This document shows positions 19,000-27,460 of a stretch of 40,625 bases of DNA, piece by piece. Position numbers and translations under genes: made by a program. The stretch is from positions 1 to 40,625 of the forward strand of contig CACLST010000009.1 in the NCBI GenBank assembly GCA_902609675.1. The letters run 5' to 3'. The notes beneath the pieces were generated by a model, which was not told the origin of the DNA, ran no database searches, and saw nothing but the letters and a program-made list of their open reading frames with translations. Position 1 is the stretch's first letter. The number at the start of each line of letters is the position of its first letter. Source of the DNA: an uncultured Pelagibacteraceae bacterium. GTDB taxonomy: Bacteria; Pseudomonadota; Alphaproteobacteria; Pelagibacterales; Pelagibacteraceae.

Positions 19000-20126
19000 C
19001 TTTTTTTTCTGTTTGAAACTTTGCATGCATCAATAAATTTTGCAGTTTCAAGTCCCTCATCCTCATTTGGATAAAAATACCTTTTTTTTGCATTATTTTT
19101 CAAAGAAAATGCAAATTCACGATAAATATTTGCAAATGCATCCAAATATCCTTCAGGATGTCCAAATTTTAATCTAGAAAATTTTTTAGACAATTCGGCA
19201 TTAAAAAAACCTCTTTCAATAAATTTAACAGCACCATTAGATGGATTAAGTTTTAAATAGTTTGGATCGTTTTGAACCCATTCCAAACTTCCTTTTGTTC
19301 CAAATATTCTTATTCTTAATCCGTAAACACCGCCTCTAGCCATCACACTAGTCCAAAACATTCCTTTAGCACCATTATTAAAATTAATCATTACTTGAGC
19401 ATTATTGTCCATTTTAACTTTATTTGAAACTTGTTTAATATCTGCAAAAATAGTTTCACCTTTTAAACCTGATATATAAGTTGCCATATGATATGCATGG
19501 GATCCAATTTCATTCAGGACTGCTGAAGTTCCAACAATATTTTTATCTATTTTCCATTTAAACTTTCTCTTCGCATTTTTTTGAGAGATATTTTCTCCAT
19601 CTGACCAATCTTGAACATATTCAACATTTACATATTCAACTTTTCCAATTTTACCTTTTTCAACCAATACTTTTGCTTCTCTAACCATAGGATAAGCAGT
19701 ATAATTATGTGTCAAAGCATACTTAATTTTTTTGTTTGATTTTATTTTTTTAAATAATTTCTTAGCTTGAGTAAGATTTCCAGCAAACGGTTTATCAGAG
19801 ATCACATGAATATTTTTGTCAATAAATTTTTCTGCAATAATTTGGTGACTTGAAGGAGGTGTCATTATTGCCACAACATTAATACCATCTTTTCTTTCCG
19901 CTTCTCTTTCAGCCATCTCTCTAAAATTTGAATAGCATCTCTCTTTTAAAATACCTAGGGTTTGACCAAAGCTTTTAGATAGCTTTGAATTTCTCGAAAA
20001 AACACCAGCAACTATCTCATATTGATTATCAAATCTTGATGAAATTCTATGAACATGACCAATCCAAGATTTTGGACCACCTCCAACTAAGCCAAGCTGA
20101 ATTTTTTTTCCTTTAATTAATCTCAT
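18981..20126 (-). CDS. Gfo/Idh/MocA-family oxidoreductase
   Basis: About 381 residues. Rossmann region LGLVGGGPKSWIGHVHRISS, the SDKPFAGNL segment (Lys of the EKP-type motif), and the GTSAVLNEIGSHAYHMATYISG block define the family. The GGGxxxxIGxVHR variety is often found beside IolE-like isomerases. A likely role is oxidising or reducing a second inositol isomer or a keto-inositol; that is inference. Start set at 20126 because the longer start at 20207 runs back through the divergent iolE. No clear ribosome-binding site precedes it. Confidence 0.85.
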   Translation of the reverse strand: MRLIKGKKIQLGLVGGGPKSWIGHVHRISSRFDNQYEIVAGVFSRNSKLSKSFGQTLGILKERCYSNFREMAEREAERKDGINVVAIMTPPSSHQIIAEKFIDKNIHVISDKPFAGNLTQAKKLFKKIKSNKKIKYALTHNYTAYPMVREAKVLVEKGKIGKVEYVNVEYVQDWSDGENISQKNAKRKFKWKIDKNIVGTSAVLNEIGSHAYHMATYISGLKGETIFADIKQVSNKVKMDNNAQVMINFNNGAKGMFWTSVMARGGVYGLRIRIFGTKGSLEWVQNDPNYLKLNPSNGAVKFIERGFFNAELSKKFSRLKFGHPEGYLDAFANIYREFAFSLKNNAKKRYFYPNEDEGLETAKFIDACKVSNRKKRWVKIK

Positions 20127-20157
20127 GATTAAATATATCTTAACAAATAAAAAATTT

Positions 20158-21060
20158 ATGTCAGTAAAATTAGGTATAGCACCAATTGCATGGAGTAATG
20201 ATGACATGCCCGAGCTAGGCGGAGATACTCCTCTAGAGCAATGTTTGTCAGAAGCAAGTCAGGCTGGATTTGTTGGTATTGAATCAGGTGGTAAATTCCC
20301 AAAAACATCTGAAGAACTATTACCAAAATTAGATAAGTATAACTTAAAATTATGTTCTGGTTGGTATAGCGGGAATCTTAGAAAAAATTCTGTTAAACAA
20401 GAAAAAAATTTAATTCAAGACCAACTGAAATTATTTAAAGATTGTGAAGCTCCATGTATCGTTTTTGCTGAAGTTTTTGGTTCAATACAAGGCGATCCAA
20501 CAGTAAAACTTTCAAGAAGGCCGAAGATGACGGACCAAGAATGGAAAGATTATTGCAAAAAAATTTCTGAACTTGCAAAGTATCTTGAAGATGAAGGTAT
20601 GCCTTTAGCTTACCACCATCATATGGGTACAGTAATAGAAACAGAAGAAGAAACTATTAGATTATTAGAAAATACAGATGATAGTGTAAAATTAACCTTA
20701 GATACCGGGCATATGTTATTTGCTCAGGGAAATTCAATTAATTTAATTAATAAATTTAAGGAAAGAGTAATCCATATTCACTGCAAAGATATTAGAGAAG
20801 AAGTATTAAAAAAGGCTATTTCTGAAGATTTGAGTTTTAGGGACGCTTTTTTAGAAGGTGCATTTACCGTGCCTGGCGATGGATGCATCGACTATAAACC
20901 TCTGTTTGATATTTTAAAAAAAAATAATTATCAGGGTTGGCTTGTTGTAGAAGCTGAACAAGATCCTAAAAAAGCTAATCCACTTGAATATGCTATTAAG
21001 GGTTACAAATATATTACTGATACTTTAAAGAAATCAAATTTAGAGATTAATAATTTATAA
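20158..21060 (+). CDS. iolE: 2-keto-myo-inositol dehydratase IolE
   Basis: About 300-residue TIM-barrel enzyme that dehydrates 2-keto-myo-inositol to 3D-(3,5/4)-trihydroxycyclohexane-1,2-dione. Strong recall match to Bacillus IolE: GIAPIAWSNDDMPELG at the start, AYHHHMGTVIETEEE, TLDTGHMLFAQG, HIHCKDIR and FTVPGDGCIDY, then VVEAEQDPKKANPLEYA. Metal ligands (Glu/Asp/His/Glu of the AP-endonuclease-like barrel) appear intact. Start at 20158 chosen because homology begins at MSVKLGIAPI; the ATG at 20125 would overlap the divergent Gfo/Idh start. Its 3' end overlaps the convergent dehydrogenase gene by 6 bases. Confidence 0.95.
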   Translation: MSVKLGIAPIAWSNDDMPELGGDTPLEQCLSEASQAGFVGIESGGKFPKTSEELLPKLDKYNLKLCSGWYSGNLRKNSVKQEKNLIQDQLKLFKDCEAPCIVFAEVFGSIQGDPTVKLSRRPKMTDQEWKDYCKKISELAKYLEDEGMPLAYHHHMGTVIETEEETIRLLENTDDSVKLTLDTGHMLFAQGNSINLINKFKERVIHIHCKDIREEVLKKAISEDLSFRDAFLEGAFTVPGDGCIDYKPLFDILKKNNYQGWLVVEAEQDPKKANPLEYAIKGYKYITDTLKKSNLEINNL

Positions 21061-22011
21061 TTTTATTTTTTTACTATCCTCAAGTTTACCATCGAAAAAA
21101 TCAAAAATATTTTGAATAGTTTCTTTTGCCATTCTTGTCATGCATTCCTCAGTGAATGCTGCAGCATGAGGACTAAGGAAAACTTTGCCATTTTTTAATA
21201 GAGGATTATCAGCCTCTGGAGGTTCTACCTCAAATACATCAATTCCTGCTCCAAAAATCAAATTTTCATTCAAAGCCCTATCTAAATCTTTTTCATTTAT
21301 AATACCGCCTCTTGCAGCATTTATGATGATGCAGTTTTTCTTCATCGTTTTTAGAAGTTCGTAATTTATAATATTTTTAGTTTGATCAGTTAAAGGTATA
21401 TGGAGTGAGACAGCATCCATATCTTTAATAGCCTCTGATAAATCTTCAACTTTTTTACCACCCATTTTGCTTATTGTTTCTGAATCTACAAATGGATCGT
21501 AAACAAAAACGTTCATTTCAAATCCTAAACATCTTTTAATCAACGCTTTTCCTATTCTTCCAAATCCAGCAATAAGAATGTTTTTATCCCAAATCTCTAT
21601 AGTTTTTGGTAATTTATTTCGTTCAGTAAATTTTCCACTTTTGACTGAATGGTCATACATATTCTTTCTTTTTGAGATACTTAAAAGCATGAAAAGAACA
21701 TGTTCTGCAACTGCCACAGCATTTGCTGTTGCAGTTATTGCTACATCGATATTTCCTTTTTTACAGCTATTTAAATCAATATTATCGTAACCAACTCCAT
21801 GTCTTGAAATTATTTTAAGGTTTTTTGCATTTTCAATTGCCTCAGCAGATAACATCGAAGTTCTTAAAGAAACTGCGTCTGCATCTACAATTCTTTGTTT
21901 CACGTTTTCAACACTTAAATCTTCAATAACTTCGTAACTATAGTCACTATTACTTTTTAATAATTCCATACCTTTTTCATGGATAGGTTGGACAATGAGA
22001 ATTTTTTTCAT
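21055..22011 (-). CDS. D-2-hydroxyacid dehydrogenase (PGDH-like)
   Basis: 318-residue NAD(P)-dependent D-isomer-specific 2-hydroxyacid dehydrogenase. Substrate-side SRHGVGYDNIDL, Rossmann GFGRIGKALIKRC with acidic VYDPF, catalytic Arg in NAARGGIINE, Glu in DVFEVEPP, His in SPHAAAFT. Resembles SerA-type short enzymes, but the catabolic setting suggests a 2-hydroxy/2-keto acid intermediate rather than serine synthesis. Last gene of a four-gene minus-strand operon (24828 to 21055). Confidence 0.92.
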   Translation of the reverse strand: MKKILIVQPIHEKGMELLKSNSDYSYEVIEDLSVENVKQRIVDADAVSLRTSMLSAEAIENAKNLKIISRHGVGYDNIDLNSCKKGNIDVAITATANAVAVAEHVLFMLLSISKRKNMYDHSVKSGKFTERNKLPKTIEIWDKNILIAGFGRIGKALIKRCLGFEMNVFVYDPFVDSETISKMGGKKVEDLSEAIKDMDAVSLHIPLTDQTKNIINYELLKTMKKNCIIINAARGGIINEKDLDRALNENLIFGAGIDVFEVEPPEADNPLLKNGKVFLSPHAAAFTEECMTRMAKETIQNIFDFFDGKLEDSKKIKL

Positions 22012-22027
22012 AATTTTAAAAAAGAAA

Positions 22028-23017
22028 TTATACTAGTCTAGCAAGATCTCTTTTACTATTTCTAAATGTTGGAAGTGGATATTTAAATGCATACTTTCTT
22101 GGAATACATTTATTCTTTGCTTTTTCCCATAAAGCAATCCATTGCTTATAGTTGTGGATCGTAATATTTTTTTTATTTTTACTTCTTACATAAAAATTGG
22201 GCAAAGGTTTCCTGCCAGATGGGGTTCCAGCTCTATTGTATCTTAAATCAGCGCTAATTCTAAAATCATTAGATCTATTAGGCAATGAGCAGTGAATGGA
22301 GTGTTTGTGCAAAATAATAATATCACCAACATTAGCCTCTAGAAAAACTGGCTTGTAATTATCAAGTATTTCACTATCTTTTATTTCAACTTGACCCCTA
22401 TATCCCGATATATGATTCAATAATCCCAATTTATTAATTTTTTTTACTGTAATCATACATCCATTTTTTTTAGTAGTTTTAGTAAATGGAATCCAAACAG
22501 TTACCATATCAGTTAATCTTTGTCCCAAAGATGATAATACCGCTGCATCCTGATGCCATGGTGTTCTACCTGAGAGGCCATCGTGAACGGAATGTTTAGG
22601 TAATTTATTTTCGGGTTGTTTAATTCTTGTATTTTGAACTGGATTTGAAAGTATTTCTGGACCTAATAATTTTTCAACCACATCCAAGATTTTTTTGTGA
22701 TTTATTAAATTCCATAAAGATTGAGATGCAAAATAATCACTATCTTTCTTCACGTGATCTCTTGGAAGTCTAGTATTAAAATATTGATCAAGATCATAAA
22801 TTTTTAATTTTGAAATGTATGTGTATTTTTTTCTAAAGTTATATTTAAAAATTTTTTCTTTCATGTGCTCAGGAGCAAATTTATGAACTAAATTGTCCAT
22901 TACATATTCCATGTCATTTAAAATTGGTTTTAAATCTTTATTGAAGTTAAGAACATTTCTTACTCTTAAGAAGCCATCTCTATCTAAAATACTCTTTAAT
23001 TTAGTCTTAATTTGCAT
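22028..23017 (-). CDS. Phytanoyl-CoA dioxygenase-family 2OG-Fe(II) oxygenase
   Basis: 329-residue PhyH-fold oxygenase. Iron ligands are visible as H155-x-D157 in TPWHQD and H242 in SIHCSLPNRS; the 2-oxoglutarate-binding Arg follows in RISADLRY. The N-terminal domain is Lys-rich. Family members hydroxylate a C-H bond using O2 and 2-oxoglutarate; PhyH enzymes in bacteria act on many small metabolites, not only acyl-CoAs. The substrate here is unknown. Sits 5 bases after a second 2OG oxygenase in the same operon. Confidence 0.9.
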   Translation of the reverse strand: MQIKTKLKSILDRDGFLRVRNVLNFNKDLKPILNDMEYVMDNLVHKFAPEHMKEKIFKYNFRKKYTYISKLKIYDLDQYFNTRLPRDHVKKDSDYFASQSLWNLINHKKILDVVEKLLGPEILSNPVQNTRIKQPENKLPKHSVHDGLSGRTPWHQDAAVLSSLGQRLTDMVTVWIPFTKTTKKNGCMITVKKINKLGLLNHISGYRGQVEIKDSEILDNYKPVFLEANVGDIIILHKHSIHCSLPNRSNDFRISADLRYNRAGTPSGRKPLPNFYVRSKNKKNITIHNYKQWIALWEKAKNKCIPRKYAFKYPLPTFRNSKRDLARLV

Positions 23018-23022
23018 AATTA

Positions 23023-23883
23023 CTAATATTTTAGCAAATAATTTGAATCATGAAAAGATGTAAGCATTCTTTTTTTCGTCGCAACAATATGTGGATGATA
23101 TTCAAAATTTTTATATTTCCATATCACTGGTTTGTTGAGAGCATAACTTCCATAAATAAAATATCTTTTTGGACAGTTTTTTTCCTTAAATCTATTTACT
23201 CCGTGATAAGAATTAGGAGTAGATTTAAAGAAAATTACACTTCCCCGTTTTGGTGTAAATTCCTTTAATTTATCAAGTTCATTAATCTTAGGAAACCTTC
23301 TAAAGTTTTTTCTAAGGTTTTTGTTTGTTTTTTTCTTATATAATGTAAGAGATCCTCCATTTTTTTTTGGTATATCGGTTAAATAGATCAAAAAATTATA
23401 GAGCCTATTCACATCATCTCTATGTGGTCTCAATCTATATCCTCCTTGAGATACTGAGAAATCAATATCTAAATTTAAATTTGGGTTTTTATAATTTTTA
23501 CCTAGTAGTTTTTTTAGCTCTTTGGAATTTACTTTTCTTTTTAGTGTATATTTTTTTTTATTAAATTTTTTTGGTTTAAACAAACTTTCCCATGTATTTG
23601 CCTTAAACTCTGTTTTAAATTTCTTATCAATTTTCTTATAAAACGATTGTGTATTGAAAGTAGTAAAAAGTTTTTTTGAAATTTTAGAACTTGAGATATA
23701 TTTGTTGAAATTATTTGATCCTTTATTAATCCTACTTCTGCCACCCATAATCATATCATCAAAACTTTTTGAGTGAGTTATTTCTTTAATTAAAGAATTG
23801 CAGACTTTTTTACTGATTATTTTTTCTCCAACAATGACTGGGAAGTTTGACTTAATTTTCTTTAGTTTACTAATTTTCAGCAT
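23023..23883 (-). CDS. 2OG-Fe(II) oxygenase superfamily protein
   Basis: 286-residue, very basic protein. The double-stranded beta-helix core is clear: H154-x-D156 in RLRPHRDD, H227 in NSYHGV, and R240 in CPKRYFIYGSY as the likely 2-oxoglutarate anchor. N-terminal ~100 residues are unassigned. Distinct from the neighbouring PhyH protein, so two different oxygenation steps, or subunits, may be encoded. Its ATG abuts the stop of the ApbA-like gene with no spacer, so they are co-transcribed. Confidence 0.85.
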   Translation of the reverse strand: MLKISKLKKIKSNFPVIVGEKIISKKVCNSLIKEITHSKSFDDMIMGGRSRINKGSNNFNKYISSSKISKKLFTTFNTQSFYKKIDKKFKTEFKANTWESLFKPKKFNKKKYTLKRKVNSKELKKLLGKNYKNPNLNLDIDFSVSQGGYRLRPHRDDVNRLYNFLIYLTDIPKKNGGSLTLYKKKTNKNLRKNFRRFPKINELDKLKEFTPKRGSVIFFKSTPNSYHGVNRFKEKNCPKRYFIYGSYALNKPVIWKYKNFEYHPHIVATKKRMLTSFHDSNYLLKY

Positions 23884-24828
23884 TTAGCTGTACATGCCCT
23901 CTTTTACTTTAATCATTTTGTACATAAGGTCATTTAATGGTGTAGCTATTCCATGTTTTTTTCCTATTTTAGATACGGCGCCACTTATGAAATCAATTTC
24001 AGTTTTTCTTTTATAAAGCACATCAAAAGCCATTGAAGACTTGTTTGTTTGTTTTGAGTCAACAATTTTATTAAACATAAATAAACACTCATCTTCAGAA
24101 ACATTAACACCATCTGCTAAAGCAACGTCTCTTGTTTCTAATATTATCTTTTTTCCTAAACTTCTAGAAACGTCGTTGGCATTATTATTTATGTAAAGAT
24201 CTGTATGATGTAAATCAAAAATAGCAGAAAGTGGGCCTATTGCGGTTAAAGCAAAAAGTTTCATCCATTTTCTTTTTTTTACATCTTCAGCTGCAATCAT
24301 TTCTAAATTATGAGCAGTAAAGGTGTCTGCAATTTCGGTTATTCTATCTGAAATCCCACCATCATATTCTCCAATCCAAGAGGGTAGAGCAGCATGATTC
24401 ATAATATGACCAGGGCCTAAGATATTTGATGCTTGAGTTGTTGTTCCCCCGATTACTTTTTCATCGCCAACAATACTTTTGATTATTGCTTCATGTCCAA
24501 TTCCATTTTGAAAAGACATAAAAACTGTTTTATCGTTTATAATGTTTTTAATACTTTTTAAAGCAGGTTCTAGAGCTGTTGCTTTACACATCACTATCAC
24601 AGAATCAACTTTTCCAATTGTAGATGGATCTGATGTTGCTGGTACTTTTATAAATCTATCACCACCATGACCATCCATCTTTAGACCATTTTTATTTATT
24701 TCATCAACATGCTCTTTCCAAACGTCAATGAGCGTTACATTTAGACCTTTTTCTGCTAGTAGGCCTCCAAATAGACAACCCATTGCCCCTGCACCAAGAA
24801 CTGCAACTTTTAAATCTTTATTATTCAT
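23884..24828 (-). CDS. ApbA/PanE-like 2-keto acid reductase, atypical active site
   Basis: 314-residue NAD(P)-dependent reductase of the ketopantoate reductase family. Rossmann GAGAMGCLFGGLLAEKG is intact, as is the catalytic lysine K190 in RKWMKLFALTAIGPL and the C-terminal SSMAFDVLYKRKTEID block. Compared from memory with E. coli PanE, the two substrate-binding Asn four and eight residues after that Lys are Leu194 and Gly198. This suggests a substrate other than ketopantoate. First gene of a minus-strand operon with two oxygenases and a dehydrogenase, divergent from the DUF1907/PanB-like pair. Confidence 0.85.
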   Translation of the reverse strand: MNNKDLKVAVLGAGAMGCLFGGLLAEKGLNVTLIDVWKEHVDEINKNGLKMDGHGGDRFIKVPATSDPSTIGKVDSVIVMCKATALEPALKSIKNIINDKTVFMSFQNGIGHEAIIKSIVGDEKVIGGTTTQASNILGPGHIMNHAALPSWIGEYDGGISDRITEIADTFTAHNLEMIAAEDVKKRKWMKLFALTAIGPLSAIFDLHHTDLYINNNANDVSRSLGKKIILETRDVALADGVNVSEDECLFMFNKIVDSKQTNKSSMAFDVLYKRKTEIDFISGAVSKIGKKHGIATPLNDLMYKMIKVKEGMYS

Positions 24829-24847
24829 TTTTAAAATCGAAATATAT

Positions 24848-24880
24848 TTATGTAAAAAAATTATGCAATATATTATGTAA
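24848..24880. repeat. Three direct TTATG(T/C)AA repeats between divergent operons
   Basis: TTATGTAA at 24848-24855, TTATGCAA at 24861-24868 and TTATGTAA at 24873-24880, at 13- and 12-base spacing. They fill most of the 63-base gap between the divergent ApbA-like and DUF1907 starts. Position suggests a shared operator; the regulator is unknown. In AT-rich DNA chance is possible, but the repeated G is less expected. Confidence 0.45.
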
Positions 24881-24891
24881 CTAATTTATAT

Positions 24892-25860
24892 ATGGAATTA
24901 AAAATAGAAAAAGGAATTTTCAAAAAATTTAAGTTAGAAGAAATATCAAACGCATTAGAAAAAGGTCTGTCAAAGAATTATGACATTGTAAAAGCAGAAG
25001 TAATTGATTGTCCAAATTTAAGAAACTGGGATTGTCCGTCTGAAGGCATGAGTGGTAACCAAAGGATAATCGATGTTGGAGGAGAGCCTTACATGCATGA
25101 TCCTAAATATCTTGGAACTGAATTTGATTATTCAGAAATCTCTAAAATGATTGGATCAGAAAGATCGTACGCACTTGGCGCAGGATCTGGAGCAATGTCT
25201 TGCCTGGATGGACACTGTGGAGAATTGGTTATAAATGAAAACTTTATTACAAAAGAAAATAAATCTTTAATTGCTAGGGTAGGAAAAGATAAAGAATGTA
25301 TAGTAGAGGATTATGCTGCAAGCAAACATGGTGGGCTAGGTAATGTTTATTATTCAGATGGTGTTAAGGGAAAAGTTATATATTTAAAGATAAAAAAAAG
25401 AATTGGAAAACAAGGTTCATTACCTCAATCAATAAGAACAGTTCTTTCAGAAAATCTTAAAATTGGGAATAAAGATCATATTGCTCTTGCTGGCATATTT
25501 AGAGTTTTGAATGGAAAAATAAGATCACATGTACAACCAGATTATAAAGATATAAAACATGAATATTATGACCCACAATTGATGAAATGCACAAAAGATT
25601 TTCTACAATTTTATGAGCCTGTTGGACCAAAATTACAATGCTATACTGTTTTATGGACTGGTGATCCAACAGGGGGAGAATTAAATTTAAGAGAGTCTGG
25701 CGAACATACTCACTTTCACTCATATGAGCATAAGAATGATGCTGGACATTATCATTTTGACGTATCTCCAGATGAAATTGAATATGAAGGATATTTTAAT
25801 ATTGCACAAGAAGTACATAGAGTGAATAATATCTATAAAGAATTAAAAAATATAAAATGA
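24892..25860 (+). CDS. DUF1907 (C11orf54/PTD012-type) zinc protein
   Basis: 322-residue protein whose whole length resembles human C11orf54, a zinc protein with ester hydrolase activity in vitro. Shared segments: VIDCPNLRNW near the N-terminus, RIIDVGGEPY, LGAGSGAM, and a C-terminal HTHFHS...GHYHFD block. The presumed zinc ligands H272, H274 and H288 are present. Physiological function of the family is not settled. The stop overlaps the PanB-like start by 4 bases, tying the two together. An enzyme on a lactone or keto-sugar acid is my inference. Confidence 0.85.
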   Translation: MELKIEKGIFKKFKLEEISNALEKGLSKNYDIVKAEVIDCPNLRNWDCPSEGMSGNQRIIDVGGEPYMHDPKYLGTEFDYSEISKMIGSERSYALGAGSGAMSCLDGHCGELVINENFITKENKSLIARVGKDKECIVEDYAASKHGGLGNVYYSDGVKGKVIYLKIKKRIGKQGSLPQSIRTVLSENLKIGNKDHIALAGIFRVLNGKIRSHVQPDYKDIKHEYYDPQLMKCTKDFLQFYEPVGPKLQCYTVLWTGDPTGGELNLRESGEHTHFHSYEHKNDAGHYHFDVSPDEIEYEGYFNIAQEVHRVNNIYKELKNIK

Positions 25861-26672
25861 AAAAGATTTATACTTGGGCTGCTCAACCTGCTAACAGAAC
25901 TCTTACAGTTGATGATCTTAGAAAAGCAAAAGGAAAAAAAAAATTTACTCAAGTCACAGCTAATACAATAGATGAAGCTGAGGCCGCAGAGAAGGCTGGG
26001 TTTGACATGATAATCTGCAATGCTTTTAATGTGAAACAGGTTAGAGAGGGATCAAAAAATCTATTTTTAACTGCTGCGCTAGTATTAAATAAGTTTGTCA
26101 CTTCGGAAGATATCATGAGAGGAGCGTTTGAAGCCCTAGAAAATGGAGCTGATGCTGTAATGACACCTAGAAGTATGAAGATCATAGAAATACTGGCTAA
26201 TGAGGATGTTCCAGTTATGGGACATCTTGGTTTAGTTCCAAGAAAATCTACGTGGATTGGTGGTTTAAGAGCAGTAGGAAAAAATAGTGAAGAGGCACAT
26301 GAACTTTTTTTAAAATTTAAAAGATTAGAGGATGCAGGAGCTTTTTCTGCCGAATGTGAGGTTATCCCAGAAAATGTAATGGGAGAAATCTCTAAAAGAA
26401 CAAATATAGTTACAGTATCTTTAGGTTCAGGAAAGAAAGCAGACGTAATGTATCTGTTCATGGAAGATATATGTGGAGATACTTTAAATCCTCCAAGACA
26501 TTCAAAAGCTTATGGAAATTTATTAAAATTAAAAAATGAAATAAAAGTTGAGAGAGTTCGAGCTCTTAAAGCATTCAAAAAAGATTCAATGGCAGGAAAA
26601 TTTCCAGGAAAAAAACAATCTTCAAATTTAAATAAAAAAGAGTTCGAGTCTTTTCTTGATAAGCTTGATTAA
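25857..26672 (+). CDS. PanB-like TIM-barrel protein, divergent active site
   Basis: 271 residues, family of ketopantoate hydroxymethyltransferase within the PEP mutase/isocitrate lyase superfamily. Clear PanB landmarks: VMGHLGLVP near residues 120-127, GGLRAVGK, and the catalytic Glu (E168) in ECEVIPENV. Yet the metal-binding GDSLGM segment is CNAFNV (54-59), the second metal Asp (DMPF in true PanB) has no counterpart in LTAALVL, and the K-x-E motif is replaced by VMTPRS (101-106). It likely does other C-C bond chemistry. Co-translated with DUF1907; convergent 4-base overlap with the aldolase gene. Confidence 0.82.
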   Translation: MKKIYTWAAQPANRTLTVDDLRKAKGKKKFTQVTANTIDEAEAAEKAGFDMIICNAFNVKQVREGSKNLFLTAALVLNKFVTSEDIMRGAFEALENGADAVMTPRSMKIIEILANEDVPVMGHLGLVPRKSTWIGGLRAVGKNSEEAHELFLKFKRLEDAGAFSAECEVIPENVMGEISKRTNIVTVSLGSGKKADVMYLFMEDICGDTLNPPRHSKAYGNLLKLKNEIKVERVRALKAFKKDSMAGKFPGKKQSSNLNKKEFESFLDKLD

Positions 26673-27460
26673 TAAGTTTCAGATTCTTTTTTGCTTATTG
26701 AGCCTTTCATTTTTTCAACTATTGCTTTAGCACCTGCACTCATCGCTCTTTGATCTGCACCAATAGTTACAAAGTTAAATCCTTTTTCGATCATTTTTTG
26801 TGCGTACTCTGGTGTTCCATTATGAATTCCTGCACATATATTATTTTTTTTGGCATGCTCTAATATTCTTAATATTTCTGAATAAGCTTTTGTATCTTCT
26901 GCTCTGTCAAACCCAGGCTTTTCTCCTATTGCTAAACTTAAGTCAGCTGGACCAATATATATTCCATCTACGCCATCTGTAGACATAATTTCATCTAATT
27001 TATCTAATGACTCTTTTGTTTCAATCATAGCTAATTTTAAAATTTCATCATTTGCATGGTCGGCATAATCAGCTCCACCATAAATCAATCCTCGAACAGG
27101 ACCAAAACTTCTATATCCTCTTGGAGGATACATACAAGCTTGAACAAATCTTTCCGCCTCTTCTTTGTTACTTACCATTGGACATATAATTCCATAACAA
27201 CCAGCGTCTAAAATTTTCATTATTTGGCCTGGTTCATTCCAATTTACTCTAGCAAGAGGAGTTACATCAGTTGATGAAATTGTTTGAAGCATTGGAAGTG
27301 CATTTGTGTAATCAACAAGTCCATGTTGCATATCTACAGTTAGAGAGTCCCAACCTTGATGCGCCATAACTTCTGCTGATACAGTACTTGGTATTTGTAA
27401 CCATCCATTTACAACAGGCTTACCATCAGCCATCATTTGTTTGACTTTATTTTTTCTCAT
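26669..27460 (-). CDS. HpcH/HpaI-family class II aldolase
   Basis: 263-residue metal-dependent aldolase of the 2,4-dihydroxyhept-2-enedioate / 2-keto-3-deoxy-sugar-acid aldolase family, which cleaves 4-hydroxy-2-keto acids to pyruvate plus an aldehyde. Seen: SAEVMAHQGWDSLTVDMQHG, RVNWNEPG, YPPRGYRSFGPVRG, MIETKES (metal Glu) and IYIGPADLSLAIG (metal Asp). Start codon overlaps the upstream aldehyde dehydrogenase stop by one base, so cleavage and oxidation of the released aldehyde are probably coupled. Related enzymes include RhmA and HpaI; substrate undecided. Confidence 0.92.
   Translation of the reverse strand: MRKNKVKQMMADGKPVVNGWLQIPSTVSAEVMAHQGWDSLTVDMQHGLVDYTNALPMLQTISSTDVTPLARVNWNEPGQIMKILDAGCYGIICPMVSNKEEAERFVQACMYPPRGYRSFGPVRGLIYGGADYADHANDEILKLAMIETKESLDKLDEIMSTDGVDGIYIGPADLSLAIGEKPGFDRAEDTKAYSEILRILEHAKKNNICAGIHNGTPEYAQKMIEKGFNFVTIGADQRAMSAGAKAIVEKMKGSISKKESETY

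Noticed and set aside
24892-25860. DUF1907 protein as IolB
   Set aside because: It resembles C11orf54 along its length and lacks the IolB/KduI cupin pattern; a functional replacement is only a hypothesis.
25949-26461. 170-residue minus-strand open frame inside the PanB-like gene
   Set aside because: Low-complexity Ser/Phe/Thr-rich translation antisense to a clear family protein; no recognisable domain.
25857-26672. Calling this gene true panB (pantothenate synthesis)
   Set aside because: Metal and substrate residues of PanB are replaced, and neighbours are catabolic.
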